Positions 1 through 7,035 of a stretch of DNA of 7,339 bases are shown piece after piece. The stretch comes from Joyebacterum sp964521425 (GTDB taxonomy: Bacteria; Joyebacterota; Joyebacteria; Joyebacterales; Joyebacteraceae). The stretch lies in assembly GCA_964521425.1 (NCBI GenBank), contig CAZFRO010000036.1, forward strand, positions 1-7,339. The letters are read 5' to 3'. The position numbers and the translations under genes are program-made. The number at the start of each line of letters is the position of its first letter. The stretch's first letter is position 1. Below the pieces are notes generated by a model. The model did not search any database. It was not told the DNA's origin and saw only the letters and a list, made by a program, of their open reading frames with translations.

Positions 1-82
1 GCATCAGCAGCGGCACTCTGTCTCTAAATATGGCACTACGATCGGGGGCAGGTCAAAGGGGCATTAACTTGCCTTCTCTATG

Positions 83-108
83 CCTCCATTGTAGAGTTGC
101 AGTGGAGG
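83..108 (+). promoter_or_regulatory. Hairpin sequestering the Shine-Dalgarno of the transposase ORF
   Basis: The left arm CCTCCATTGT (83-92) pairs with the right arm GCAGTGGAGG (99-108) through ten consecutive pairs, three of them G-U, around the six-base loop AGAGTT. The right arm contains GGAGG (104-108), which lies 8 bases before the ATG at 117 and is the obvious ribosome binding site for the transposase ORF. In a transcript that includes both arms, the site would be masked. Structures that hide the transposase start from read-through transcripts are known in other insertion sequences such as IS10. Assigning that role here is inference. Confidence 0.5.
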
Positions 109-116
109 TACTGATT

Positions 117-452
117 ATGAGTGTAGCAGAGAAGATCGTTCTCAATAAGAGAGAACGGGCAGCCCTTGACCGGTGGTCCAAAGGCCGCAGGGTTTCGGTG
201 CGACAGAGAGAACGAGCCGGCATGATTCTGCTGGCCGCAGATGGCATGGCGAACAACGAGATCGCCGGCAAGATAGGTGTCAAAGCCCACACGGTTGGGC
301 GCTGGCGAAGTCGATTTGCAGAGTTGCGGCTGGCGGGTATCGAGAAGGATCTTCCTCGTGGTGGTCGCCCACGAGATCAGCGGGAGCGATTGGAAAGCAA
401 GATCATTCGCAAAACGACCCAGGAGACTCCGGAGCATGCAACAAGGCATGCA
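117..452 (+). pseudogene. IS630-type transposase, N-terminal fragment
   Basis: The reading frame opens at ATG 117 behind GGAGG. An earlier in-frame ATG at 30 has no ribosome binding site and the residues it adds look non-coding. Residues 1-60 hold a helix-turn-helix of the kind found at the N-terminus of IS630/Tc1-like transposases (GMANNEIAGKIGVKAHTVGRW, read as a DNA-binding three-helix unit). It is followed by the typical linker with RxGRPR and 'KIIRKTTQETPEHAT' near residues 80-110. A complete IS630 transposase has roughly 330-360 residues with a DDE catalytic core. Here the similarity ends around base 440-455, so the second helix-turn-helix and the whole catalytic core are missing. The same frame stays open to a stop at 648-650, but that part overlaps unrelated coding sequence in another frame. 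Codons are more mixed at third positions (AGA, AAT, GTT, CTT) than in the downstream genes, consistent with acquired DNA. Family assignment is by recognition, not by search. Confidence 0.72.
434..452. repeat. Short direct repeat at the transposase/BNR junction
   Basis: GCATGCA occurs at 434-440 and again at 446-452, separated by ACAAG. The repeat lies exactly where transposase similarity ends and BNR-protein similarity begins. It may be the microhomology used in the deletion that joined the two fragments. It is too short to exclude chance, and it is not the TA duplication expected at a simple IS630 insertion. Confidence 0.4.
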
Positions 453-968
453 CAGGGTCATGAACATCGAGACGTCGACCTTCGGCGAGGTCTTCCTGAC
501 CACCACGACGGGGCTCTACGAATGGTACGGAGCAAGATGGCAGGAGCTCATCACGCTGACGGGGCCGGAACAGTTCGGACGCGGCCACACGCTCATGCAC
601 ATCTGCCGCGCCTGGGAGGATGGCGGAGTCTGGCACTCGACAACGCTTAGGACAAGCGTCGCGCAGATGCTGACGGTGATGTGGGTCGCTCCGTTTGACG
701 ATGACATCATCTACATCAATGTGACCGGCTTCAATCGCCTCCACCCGGACGATAGCTGGGAGTTCCTACGCACGACCGACGGAGGCGCGACCTGGGAGGA
801 CGCAGGAGACGGCCTCGTCAAGTACAACATCGACGAATTCTCCTACAGCACCGAGGGCTGGCTCTGGGGAGGAACGACCGAGGCGTCCGCGTCGCCTCGG
901 GCGTCTACTTCTACAGGCTCGAAGTGGACGGCGAATCGCACACGCGGAAGGCTATTCTCATCAGGTAG
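453..968 (+). pseudogene. Remnant of a secreted BNR/Asp-box repeat protein with FlgD-like tail, frameshifted
   Basis: In the frame starting at positions equal to 1 modulo 3, bases ~453-870 encode beta-propeller-like repeats: 'GEVFLTTTTGLYEW' (~484-525) and a clear Asp-box 'TTDGGATWED' (~775-804). These are typical of sialidase-like or YCF48-like BNR repeat proteins, often exported and carbohydrate- or cell-surface-related. There is no start or signal peptide: the 5' end is lost at the transposase junction. At about 867-876 the match moves to another frame, where 867-968 reads as 'GRNDRG..VASGVYFYRL...' and ends at TAG 966-968. This is the last third of a FlgD-Ig-like tail, missing its own N-terminal strands. 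The propeller frame itself runs on without meaning into the next gene. The fragment is therefore doubly broken: a lost head, and an out-of-frame deletion joining body and tail. An assembly chimera is an alternative explanation. Confidence 0.62.
867..968 (+). repeat. FlgD-like tail repeat, copy 1
   Basis: This 102-base stretch aligns without gaps to 3330-3431, with 9 mismatches by eye (about 91% identity). The match starts at the shared GGGAGGAAC and ends exactly at the TAG stop; the bases after each stop are unrelated. The sharp edge at the stop shows that the copied unit is the end of the coding sequence, not a larger segmental duplication. Confidence 0.85.
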
Positions 969-998
969 AAGGACGGCAACACCCGTAGGCACAGGTCC

Positions 999-1005
999 GG
1001 GGGAG
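999..1005 (+). promoter_or_regulatory. Ribosome binding site of the GH51-like gene
   Basis: The G-rich GGGGGAG lies 5 bases before ATG 1011 and is the best purine-rich site near this start. It supports starting the protein directly at its signal peptide (MRKAIRG...). Confidence 0.55.
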
Positions 1006-1010
1006 CCATC

Positions 1011-3431
1011 ATGCGAAAGGCAATCAGGGGAACCGGTCCGACGCTCTGTCTCGTTCTGACGATCGCACTCGCAGCGCACGCCGCGCCGACCATCACGGTC
1101 GATTTCCAGAACGAGATCGGTACGCTCGAGCCGGAGCTCCTGGGCATCAACCACCCGATGACGGAGCTATGCTACCAGGCGGGGTTCGACACGACCAGCG
1201 GGCGCTTCGCGCCCGAGCTCTACGAGGCCGTCGGGCCTCTGGGTCTTCAGCATTGGCGCTACACAGGCGGCACCGGCTCCGGGAGCTTCTTCTGGTGGCG
1301 GAGCATCGGAGCCTACCCGCGCGAGCCGGGCTTCTACAAGCCAGGCTCATACTGCCGGGGCGGCGGGACAGCAGACCATTACCACGACTTCGGGTTCGTG
1401 GAGTTCATGGAGTTCATGGACGACATCGACGCGGACGGCACCACTGTCAACCTCAACTTCGGCACCGAGCCAGCGGCGGCACGTCGCGCGGCCGACTGGG
1501 TCGAGTTCGCCAACGCCGAGGTCGGAGTCGATCCGAACGGGGACGGCGTCGACTGGGCCGCCGTACGAGCCTCCCTCGGCCACCCCGAGCCGTACGGCAT
1601 CCGCTACTGGGAAGTGGGAAACGAGCTGGGTGGAGTCTACGTGATCGGCGGGAGCAGCGGCCACTACCGAAACTCGTGGGCCTGGCACTATGGGCTCTTG
1701 CCGGACCCGCTCGACGGTGAGGACTCCCGTCAGAGGATCGACAACTACCTTCTCGGCGGCAGCCAGCCGCAGTATCGGGACGCCTGCGGACGGGGCTGTC
1801 ACCCGTACCAGCTCGTTACTCGCGAGAACAACTGGAGCATCGACGCTTCGCGGAGCTACGGGCTACCGGACGAGACGTTCTTCATCAGGTACCCGCCCGC
1901 CAACCCCGACACGGCGTTCATGGCTCTCTACGTAAGCGCAGACATCGGAGATCCAGGACATAAGTGGCGACGGGTCGACGACCTCACGGCCTGGGGCGCA
2001 CAGGACTCGGTCTACGTGTTCGACCCGGCCACCGGGCGCATCGACTTCGGGGACGGCACGACGCACGGCGCCATTCCCGCCGAGTCATCGCTGATCGGCG
2101 TCCAGTACGTCTCGATCGGCAAGGACGGCATGGTCGACTTCTATCGCCAGATCAAGTCGGTCGACCCAGAAGCTCGTGTGAGCTCCTCGTTCTTCACTGA
2201 CGAGTTCCTCTTGGCCACCCAGGAGGCCGCGCTCGACACCCTCCCTTTCGACTGCGTCTCGATTCACCCCTACCTGGAGGTGGAGTCGAACGAGGTCCTA
2301 GCCGAGCACTGGCGGCTCCAGGACATCACCTCCGACATGGCGCAGGATCTCCTCACGCGCTCCACCCGGCTCGACTCACTCTTCGGTCCGGGGGACCCGG
2401 TAGACCTCCTGGTAAGCGAGTTCAACGTCATCGTCCTCCCCTCCATCGGTGACAGCACGTGCCCGAACCCGACGTACGGAGAGAGGAAGCTACGCTACTT
2501 CGGGAAATCACTGGGGCAGACGCTCGCCCTCGCCAACGGTGTCATGGAGATGCTCCGTCTGAGCGAAGAGGCGCGCATCCGAACGCTGGGAATCCACATG
2601 CTCATCCCGTTCGCGGCGGAGGTGGACATGCCCCCCTGTGGCTGGGACATGACCGCGTTTGTCGGCATCGGCGGCGGGGGAACCTACCTGAACGCGAGCG
2701 GTCTCTTCTATTCGATCCTCACGACGCGGTCGGGCGACACTCTGCTGGGACCGCTGCTAACAGACTGCCCCATTCTGGATCACGAGTTCTCCGCCGAAGT
2801 CGACATCACGCTTCCATATCTCACCGCGCTCGCAATGAAGGACCCGTCCGGCGAATCGGCCGCCCTCTTCGTCATCAACCGGGCTTCGGCGCTCCCCGAC
2901 ACTGTCGAGGAGCACTCCGACATCGCCGCGGTCGTGAGCTTTCTGAACGCACCGGACTTTAAGTACATGCAGGTATACGAGCTCAACGCGGACTCGCTCT
3001 GGCACTACAACTCGGCGGACAATCCCCACGCTGTGTCTCTGACCCGCCATCCGGATCTGGAGTTCGCAGCGGACTTCGAATACACATTCCCCGCTCACTC
3101 GATAACAGTCCTCGTTCCCACTGGTATAACAACAGGCGTGATCGATGTCGTCTCCCGGCCGAAGCTCCACCAAAACGCGCCGAACCCCTTCAACCCTGTG
3201 ACGACGATTCGGTTCGAGCTGCCGGTCCCGATGCACGTCGGATTGGCCGTCTACAACCTGGCGGGCAGGCGCGTGCGGACGCTTCTCGACGGCCCGACGG
3301 ACGCGGGCGAGTACGCAGTAGGATGGGACGGGAGGAACGAACGAGGCGAGGGAGTCGCCTCGGGCGTCTACTTCTACAGGCTCGAAGTGAACGGCGAATC
3401 GCACACGCGCAAGGGCATTCTCATCAGGTAG
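1011..3431 (+). CDS. Secreted GH51-like (clan GH-A) glycoside hydrolase with inserted domain and FlgD-like tail
   Basis: 806 residues. A signal peptide covers ~1-25 (hydrophobic LCLVLTIALAAHA). The catalytic (beta/alpha)8 barrel runs from ~30 to ~545 and resembles GH51 alpha-L-arabinofuranosidases: 'RYTGGTGSG' (83-91) in place of the usual R-x-PGG, 'VNLNFGTEPAAA' (146-157), 'YWEVGNE' (199-205) with Glu205 as likely acid/base, 'SIHPYL' (417-422), and 'LVSEFN' (467-472) with Glu470 as likely nucleophile. Residues ~285-370 form an extra beta-rich insert between the acid/base strand and the later barrel strands. A C-terminal beta-sandwich (~600-705) contains 'VINRA' and 'FPAHSITVLVP', as in the arabinofuranosidase C-terminal domain. 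Residues ~718-806 are a FlgD-Ig-like tail ('NAPNPFNPVTTIRF' to 'GILIR'), probably a sorting or surface-retention module. The likely reaction is retaining hydrolysis of an alpha-L-arabinofuranoside or similar residue; the true substrate is unknown. The next gene follows after 66 bases on the same strand, suggesting one operon. GH39 or another GH-A family is the main alternative. Confidence 0.75.
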   Translation: MRKAIRGTGPTLCLVLTIALAAHAAPTITVDFQNEIGTLEPELLGINHPMTELCYQAGFDTTSGRFAPELYEAVGPLGLQHWRYTGGTGSGSFFWWRSIGAYPREPGFYKPGSYCRGGGTADHYHDFGFVEFMEFMDDIDADGTTVNLNFGTEPAAARRAADWVEFANAEVGVDPNGDGVDWAAVRASLGHPEPYGIRYWEVGNELGGVYVIGGSSGHYRNSWAWHYGLLPDPLDGEDSRQRIDNYLLGGSQPQYRDACGRGCHPYQLVTRENNWSIDASRSYGLPDETFFIRYPPANPDTAFMALYVSADIGDPGHKWRRVDDLTAWGAQDSVYVFDPATGRIDFGDGTTHGAIPAESSLIGVQYVSIGKDGMVDFYRQIKSVDPEARVSSSFFTDEFLLATQEAALDTLPFDCVSIHPYLEVESNEVLAEHWRLQDITSDMAQDLLTRSTRLDSLFGPGDPVDLLVSEFNVIVLPSIGDSTCPNPTYGERKLRYFGKSLGQTLALANGVMEMLRLSEEARIRTLGIHMLIPFAAEVDMPPCGWDMTAFVGIGGGGTYLNASGLFYSILTTRSGDTLLGPLLTDCPILDHEFSAEVDITLPYLTALAMKDPSGESAALFVINRASALPDTVEEHSDIAAVVSFLNAPDFKYMQVYELNADSLWHYNSADNPHAVSLTRHPDLEFAADFEYTFPAHSITVLVPTGITTGVIDVVSRPKLHQNAPNPFNPVTTIRFELPVPMHVGLAVYNLAGRRVRTLLDGPTDAGEYAVGWDGRNERGEGVASGVYFYRLEVNGESHTRKGILIR
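3330..3431 (+). repeat. FlgD-like tail repeat, copy 2
   Basis: Partner of 867-968. It encodes the last 33 residues of the GH51-like enzyme plus the stop. Four of the nine differences cluster in one codon pair (VR in copy 1, EG here). The rest are isolated, and the central 36 bases coding for VASGVYFYRLEV are identical. Confidence 0.85.
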
Positions 3432-3484
3432 GATCGCTTTGGCGCGTGGATGGCGTCACTTCGGGGTCCGGGACAACGCGAGAC

Positions 3485-3491
3485 AAGGTGG
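3485..3491 (+). promoter_or_regulatory. Ribosome binding site deciding the start at 3498
   Basis: AAGGTGG lies 6 bases before ATG 3498. The earlier in-frame ATG at 3450 has no comparable site and would put 16 polar residues before the signal peptide, so 3498 is preferred. Confidence 0.6.
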
Positions 3492-3497
3492 TTTCAC

Positions 3498-6101
3498 ATG
3501 AGGGCACGACAGACAGCATCTCTTCAGATTCCGATGATCCTATTCCTCACCCTGTTCCTGTTCTGTCCGCCACCCGTACAGGCGACACAGAGCCGCTCAT
3601 CGCGCGACACTATCACAGTTGGGAACGGCTCGTTCGAGGCTACGTTCAACACCGACTACGAACTCGTCTCGATGACCGATGCGGGGCAGTCTGTGACCTA
3701 CGACTTCGCCCCCGGCCACAGTCCTCTCTGGCGTGTCCTTCTGCTTGACGCATCACCAGGCGATTCCGTGGGCGTCGAGGATCTCACCGACGTCTTCCCC
3801 TGGACTGTCTCCGCCGTGCGAGACACGATGCGTCGCCCAACCGCAGACGGCCAGCTACTCACGTTCTTCTGGAACAGCGCGGAGTTCGCACCGGGCGAGA
3901 CACTCGACATCGAGCTCGATGTGCTCGTGCCGTGGGACGCGTCCGAGACGCGCTGGAACGCGCGGGTCACCAACCGCTCCGACTCGTTCTCTATCTTCGC
4001 CATGGACTACCCGGCGGTTGGCATCGAGCCACTCGGCGGCGACGGCGGAGCCGATGATCTCCTGCTCGTTCCCATAGGACCCGGCTCGTTGTTCGAGAAT
4101 CCGATCGAGAGCTGCTACCTGGGGACAGGGGGAATCGAGCGCGAGGTCGACGCCAACGGAGGCGGTACGAACAACGCGCCCGGCTTCTGGTTCGCCCAGA
4201 TCGCGTACCTCTACGACTCCACGAGTCTCGACGGGCTCATGTTCACGACAGAGGACACGTCCGGGTTCTACCGGAAGAGCGTGTTCATGGGCATAGAGAC
4301 GGATCAGTTCATCCAGCACTACGTTCGGCACTATCCTGACGACAACGCGACACCGGCTGCCGACTACGTCATTCCCTACCCGACGATCATTCGCTCGACG
4401 AAGGGCGATTGGATGGATGTCGCAAAGCAGTACCGCGAGTGGGCGACGACGCAGTCCTGGTGCACGGAAGACGGCGGGGTATCAGACGCTGTCGCGGCGC
4501 TCGCCGGCGCCATCAAGCTCGATGTCGCTGCATGCGCCGGAGGCTCAGTCGACACGGCCTACGCCAGAGTGACCGAGCAGATCGACTACTTCGGAGAGGA
4601 GTGCGAATTCCTCGCGCACCTTCGCGGATGGAACTGGGGGAACTACCTCGCGACCGGATCGTGGAACAGCCAGTACGGAGAGCTCGCCGAGAGGCTCATC
4701 GGAGACGGCATCCGCGTTGCACCGTACACGGCCACGAGAGCATGGAGACCCAGCGAGTGGCCTGGTCCCCACGGAGAGGAGTTCGTCGCAAGGAACCTCA
4801 ACGGCCGCGAGTACTACAGCGATAGCTTCGACTACTACGTGATGTGCCCGGGTGCGGGTTGGAGGGACTACTGCCCCGATGCGGTCGGAGCGCTCATCTC
4901 CGGAGGTGTCGCCTCGGATCTCTACCTTGATGAGTACCCGGCCCAGGTGAAGTGCTACTCGCCTGATCACGATCATCCGCACGGCGGCGGCAGCTATTGG
5001 ACCGAAGGGTACCGGCACATGTTCTCGCGGATCAGGACCGAGAATCCCGGCGCCTTCACGATGAACGAGAGCAGATTCGAAATGCTGGCATCCGTCGTGG
5101 ACGCGGGCTTCTGTCCCTACTGGGAGTCGGGACCGTCCCAGAATGCGGGGCCGTTCTCTGTGGCCGGAAGCATGCCGGTCCCACTGGCGGCGTGTCTCTA
5201 CCATGACCACATGGCTCAGATCGGAGGTGCATCCGCATACTGGGACACGTACCCGTCCACGCTCACGTACAACTTCCAGCAAGCGTACTCGTTCACCAAC
5301 GGCGCCAAACTTATCGCCAGCATTGACTCCGTAGCGATCGCGCGCTACGCCGACGTCTATCCCGATCGCGACGAGGCCTGGAGCTTCCTCGCAACGATGT
5401 CTTCCTACCACGACATGTCGCCCGAGCACCTCGGACGGGGCGAGTGGCTGCGACCTCCTGATTCAGTGTTTGCGGAGATCGACGTACCTTTCGCCTGGGA
5501 CCCTCCCCTGCCACCTTCTCTGACATTCCAGGGCGTGCTGACTGGAGCGTTCCGCGCGACGGACGGGACAGTAGCGCTCGTGTTCACCAACTTCACCGAC
5601 GGAGCTCTATCGGGTACGTTCTCGTTCAACCTCGACGCCTGTGGGATCTCCGGACCTGACTACATGGTCGAACGCTGGAGACCCGGGCTCGGCCCCGTGC
5701 TGAGGAGCACCGTCTCAGGCGCCGTCTACTCCGACACGCTGATGATCGGCGCCCACGATGTCGCCTATCTGAGGATCGCCGACTCCGCAACGACCGGAAT
5801 CGAAGGCATGGATACTCCAGCCGCAACGAACTTCCAGCTCACACGCGCCTTCCCGACACCGTCCTCGGGGAACGTGTCATTCAGGTATCGGTCATCGACC
5901 GAAGCAACCTTGACATTCGGCATTTACGATGTCGCTGGGCGGCTTGTGACAGAGAGAGCCATCACCGTTCCCGCCGGCGAGGGCACGCTGAACTGGGACT
6001 GCACGAACAGTGACGGCGTCCGCGTCGCGTCGGGCATCTACTTCGCGAAGGCCGTGACCCGCGACCGGATCGCGCGAGCGAAGGTCGTGGTGCTCAGATA
6101 G
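3498..6101 (+). CDS. Secreted DUF6259-like putative glycoside hydrolase with FlgD-like tail
   Basis: 867 residues from ATG 3498. The signal peptide is ~1-29 (IPMILFLTLFLFCPPPVQA). Residues ~37-290 form a large beta-sandwich beginning 'ITVGNGSFEATFN', the type that precedes the barrel in GH36/GH-D-like enzymes. A linker motif 'GDWMDVAKQYREWA' (303-316) leads into a probable (beta/alpha)8 barrel (~335-620). Barrel signatures are 'FLAHLRGWNWGNY' (371-383), 'SDLYLDEYP' (473-481) with Asp478 as candidate nucleophile, and 'TMNESRFE' (521-528) with Glu524 as a candidate second acid. Residues ~655-760 are an all-beta C-terminal domain, and ~775-867 a FlgD-Ig-like tail ('VASGIYFAKA', ending KVVVLR). 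The overall plan matches proteins labelled DUF6259, which have glycosidase architecture but, as far as I know, no established substrate. It is exported, carries the same kind of tail and lies directly behind the GH51-like gene, so the two enzymes probably attack the same glycan. The catalytic residues are inferred from position and motif shape only. Confidence 0.68.
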   Translation: MRARQTASLQIPMILFLTLFLFCPPPVQATQSRSSRDTITVGNGSFEATFNTDYELVSMTDAGQSVTYDFAPGHSPLWRVLLLDASPGDSVGVEDLTDVFPWTVSAVRDTMRRPTADGQLLTFFWNSAEFAPGETLDIELDVLVPWDASETRWNARVTNRSDSFSIFAMDYPAVGIEPLGGDGGADDLLLVPIGPGSLFENPIESCYLGTGGIEREVDANGGGTNNAPGFWFAQIAYLYDSTSLDGLMFTTEDTSGFYRKSVFMGIETDQFIQHYVRHYPDDNATPAADYVIPYPTIIRSTKGDWMDVAKQYREWATTQSWCTEDGGVSDAVAALAGAIKLDVAACAGGSVDTAYARVTEQIDYFGEECEFLAHLRGWNWGNYLATGSWNSQYGELAERLIGDGIRVAPYTATRAWRPSEWPGPHGEEFVARNLNGREYYSDSFDYYVMCPGAGWRDYCPDAVGALISGGVASDLYLDEYPAQVKCYSPDHDHPHGGGSYWTEGYRHMFSRIRTENPGAFTMNESRFEMLASVVDAGFCPYWESGPSQNAGPFSVAGSMPVPLAACLYHDHMAQIGGASAYWDTYPSTLTYNFQQAYSFTNGAKLIASIDSVAIARYADVYPDRDEAWSFLATMSSYHDMSPEHLGRGEWLRPPDSVFAEIDVPFAWDPPLPPSLTFQGVLTGAFRATDGTVALVFTNFTDGALSGTFSFNLDACGISGPDYMVERWRPGLGPVLRSTVSGAVYSDTLMIGAHDVAYLRIADSATTGIEGMDTPAATNFQLTRAFPTPSSGNVSFRYRSSTEATLTFGIYDVAGRLVTERAITVPAGEGTLNWDCTNSDGVRVASGIYFAKAVTRDRIARAKVVVLR

Positions 6102-6224
6102 CCGTGCTCGGGCAGACGTGCGCAGTAGCCACAGTCCAAGGTGGTCGCACACGGGAGGACATGCGCAGGCGGTCGTACTCAGGCAGACAACACGGATCAA
6201 CGGGGAATTCCACGGAAGGGACAC

Positions 6225-6554
6225 ATGACGATGATGAACACTGCGCTCACAGGATTGGCCTGCCTTCTCACGTTCTCCCAACTTGTGTTCTCCCCGTCCA
6301 TCGCGCCCGCAGCTGCGCGCGGTGCCGACATCGTGAATCCTGGCAGCGCATGGAGAGACGCTCCCGACACGTGCGTCGTCGAATTCCGAGTGACGGAGTC
6401 GATCGCATACACGGAGAGGTCTCCCATGTTCATGGCGAGCGCCGTGTGGGACGGCATGGACAAAAGGGGCAACACGATGGCGACAGGCGTCTGCTTCTAC
6501 CGCATGGTTGCGGGCGAAGTGGAGTCGAGTAGGAAGATGCTGCTTCTTGAGTAG
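6225..6554 (+). CDS. Small secreted protein: signal peptide plus shortened FlgD-like tail, probable gene remnant
   Basis: 109 residues. GGAAGGG (6214-6220) lies 4 bases before ATG 6225; ATGs at 6231 and 6234 are equally possible and change only two or three residues. Residues ~1-32 are a signal peptide (ALTGLACLLTFSQLVF, then small residues to AAARG). About 40 residues of no recognisable domain follow. Residues ~72-109 match the end of a FlgD-Ig-like tail: 'SAVWDGMDKRGNTMATGV', then 'CFYRM', ending 'RKMLLLE'. The usual Tyr of GVYFYR is Cys here. The middle strand of the tail domain ('YDVAGRLV' in the neighbour) is missing, and there is no enzymatic or binding body. The simplest reading is a larger secreted protein that lost its centre by in-frame deletion, which may still be expressed. 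A genuine mini-protein carrying only a sorting tail is possible. It lies 123 bases after the DUF6259-like gene on the same strand. Confidence 0.55.
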   Translation: MTMMNTALTGLACLLTFSQLVFSPSIAPAAARGADIVNPGSAWRDAPDTCVVEFRVTESIAYTERSPMFMASAVWDGMDKRGNTMATGVCFYRMVAGEVESSRKMLLLE

Positions 6555-6581
6555 GCTGCTTCTGCCAAGTGCGGCAGCAGC
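6555..6581 (+). other. Bulged hairpin directly after the last + strand stop
   Basis: GCTGCT (6555-6560) pairs with AGCAGC (6576-6581), and GCC (6564-6566) with GGC (6573-6575), leaving a TCT bulge and the loop AAGTGC. No T-run follows, so it is not a standard intrinsic terminator. It could protect the 3' end of the transcript or be chance in GC-rich DNA. Confidence 0.35.
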
Positions 6582-7035
6582 TCGGCCGCTGTGCACCGAC
6601 AGCCAAGCAGTTGCTTTGCAGGTGGAGGCAGGATGACCGGGCACCCCGTGCGTGCGGGGTGACTCTTTGCAGGATGCGGACCCCCCGGACAGCCCAATGA
6701 ACGAGAATCCGTTCACTTGTAACGTGTACGGAATCGTGGCAACTTCTGTGTGATGTTTGGTTTCTCCTACCAGCTGGGCCGCTCTCTATCCCGCGCCACT
6801 TGCCCCTAACTCTGGTGTTGTGTGCGGCCCGTCGCTATCGACAACGCGAGCACACTGTAGTCCCTGAGCGTGTCCGTAATCGCGTGATGGACAAGCGGTT
6901 GCGGGTGTCCGTACGGCGGAGCACACGGTTGGCGTTCAACTTGCCGTAGAAACCAACCAGAAGCCGGACGATCCATGTCACGTGCACACCCGATGATCTC
7001 GCCAGTGACAGAGCATCAGCGTTCGACGACGAGGC
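6582..7035. other. Gene-poor convergent intergenic region
   Basis: No ORF with believable coding character was found on either strand between the + strand genes and the minus-strand ATP sulfurylase remnant. It holds the terminator-like hairpin at 6642-6669. Its last ~60 bases may be the out-of-frame tail of the ATP sulfurylase fragment. No tRNA, CRISPR repeat or clear promoter was seen. The length and lack of coding are consistent with decayed genes. Confidence 0.5.
6642..6669 (+). terminator. Terminator-like hairpin
   Basis: A perfect seven-base stem CACCCCG (6642-6648) / CGGGGTG (6655-6661), extendable by a T-G pair, has the loop TGCGTG and is followed by ACTCTTTGC. The T-tract is weak, so this is a possible rather than firm intrinsic terminator for the + strand transcript. 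On the other strand there is no T-run at all. Confidence 0.4.

Noticed and set aside
277..459. Start of the BNR frame at ATG 277
   Set aside because: The frame between 277 and ~453 overlaps the transposase helix-turn-helix and linker in another frame and does not look like a BNR protein. It is an accidental upstream extension.
1863..2120. Phage baseplate gene fragment
   Set aside because: The 'FDPATGRIDFGDG' pattern recalls baseplate proteins, but it is in frame inside a complete hydrolase with both catalytic glutamates, so it is an inserted domain, not a prophage remnant.
2757..3404. 215-residue open frame on the minus strand
   Set aside because: Antisense to the GH51-like gene. It even contains the mirrored tail repeat, which also creates a similar antisense peptide at 843-1154.
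4545..5429. 294-residue open frame on the minus strand
   Set aside because: It lies wholly inside the DUF6259-like gene, is rich in Arg/Val/His as expected of an antisense frame of GC-rich codons, and has no recognisable motif or ribosome site.
5892..6716. 274-residue open frame on the minus strand
   Set aside because: It covers the tail of the DUF6259-like gene, the intergenic region and the small + strand gene; the composition is shadow-like, and it contains no domain I recognise.
6780..6990. Possible transposase relic on the minus strand (a peptide with 'HHAITDTLRDYSVLALSIATG')
   Set aside because: It vaguely recalls the N-terminal part of IS1380-type transposases, but it is short, closed by stops and without flanking support. 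A translated search would be needed before calling it.
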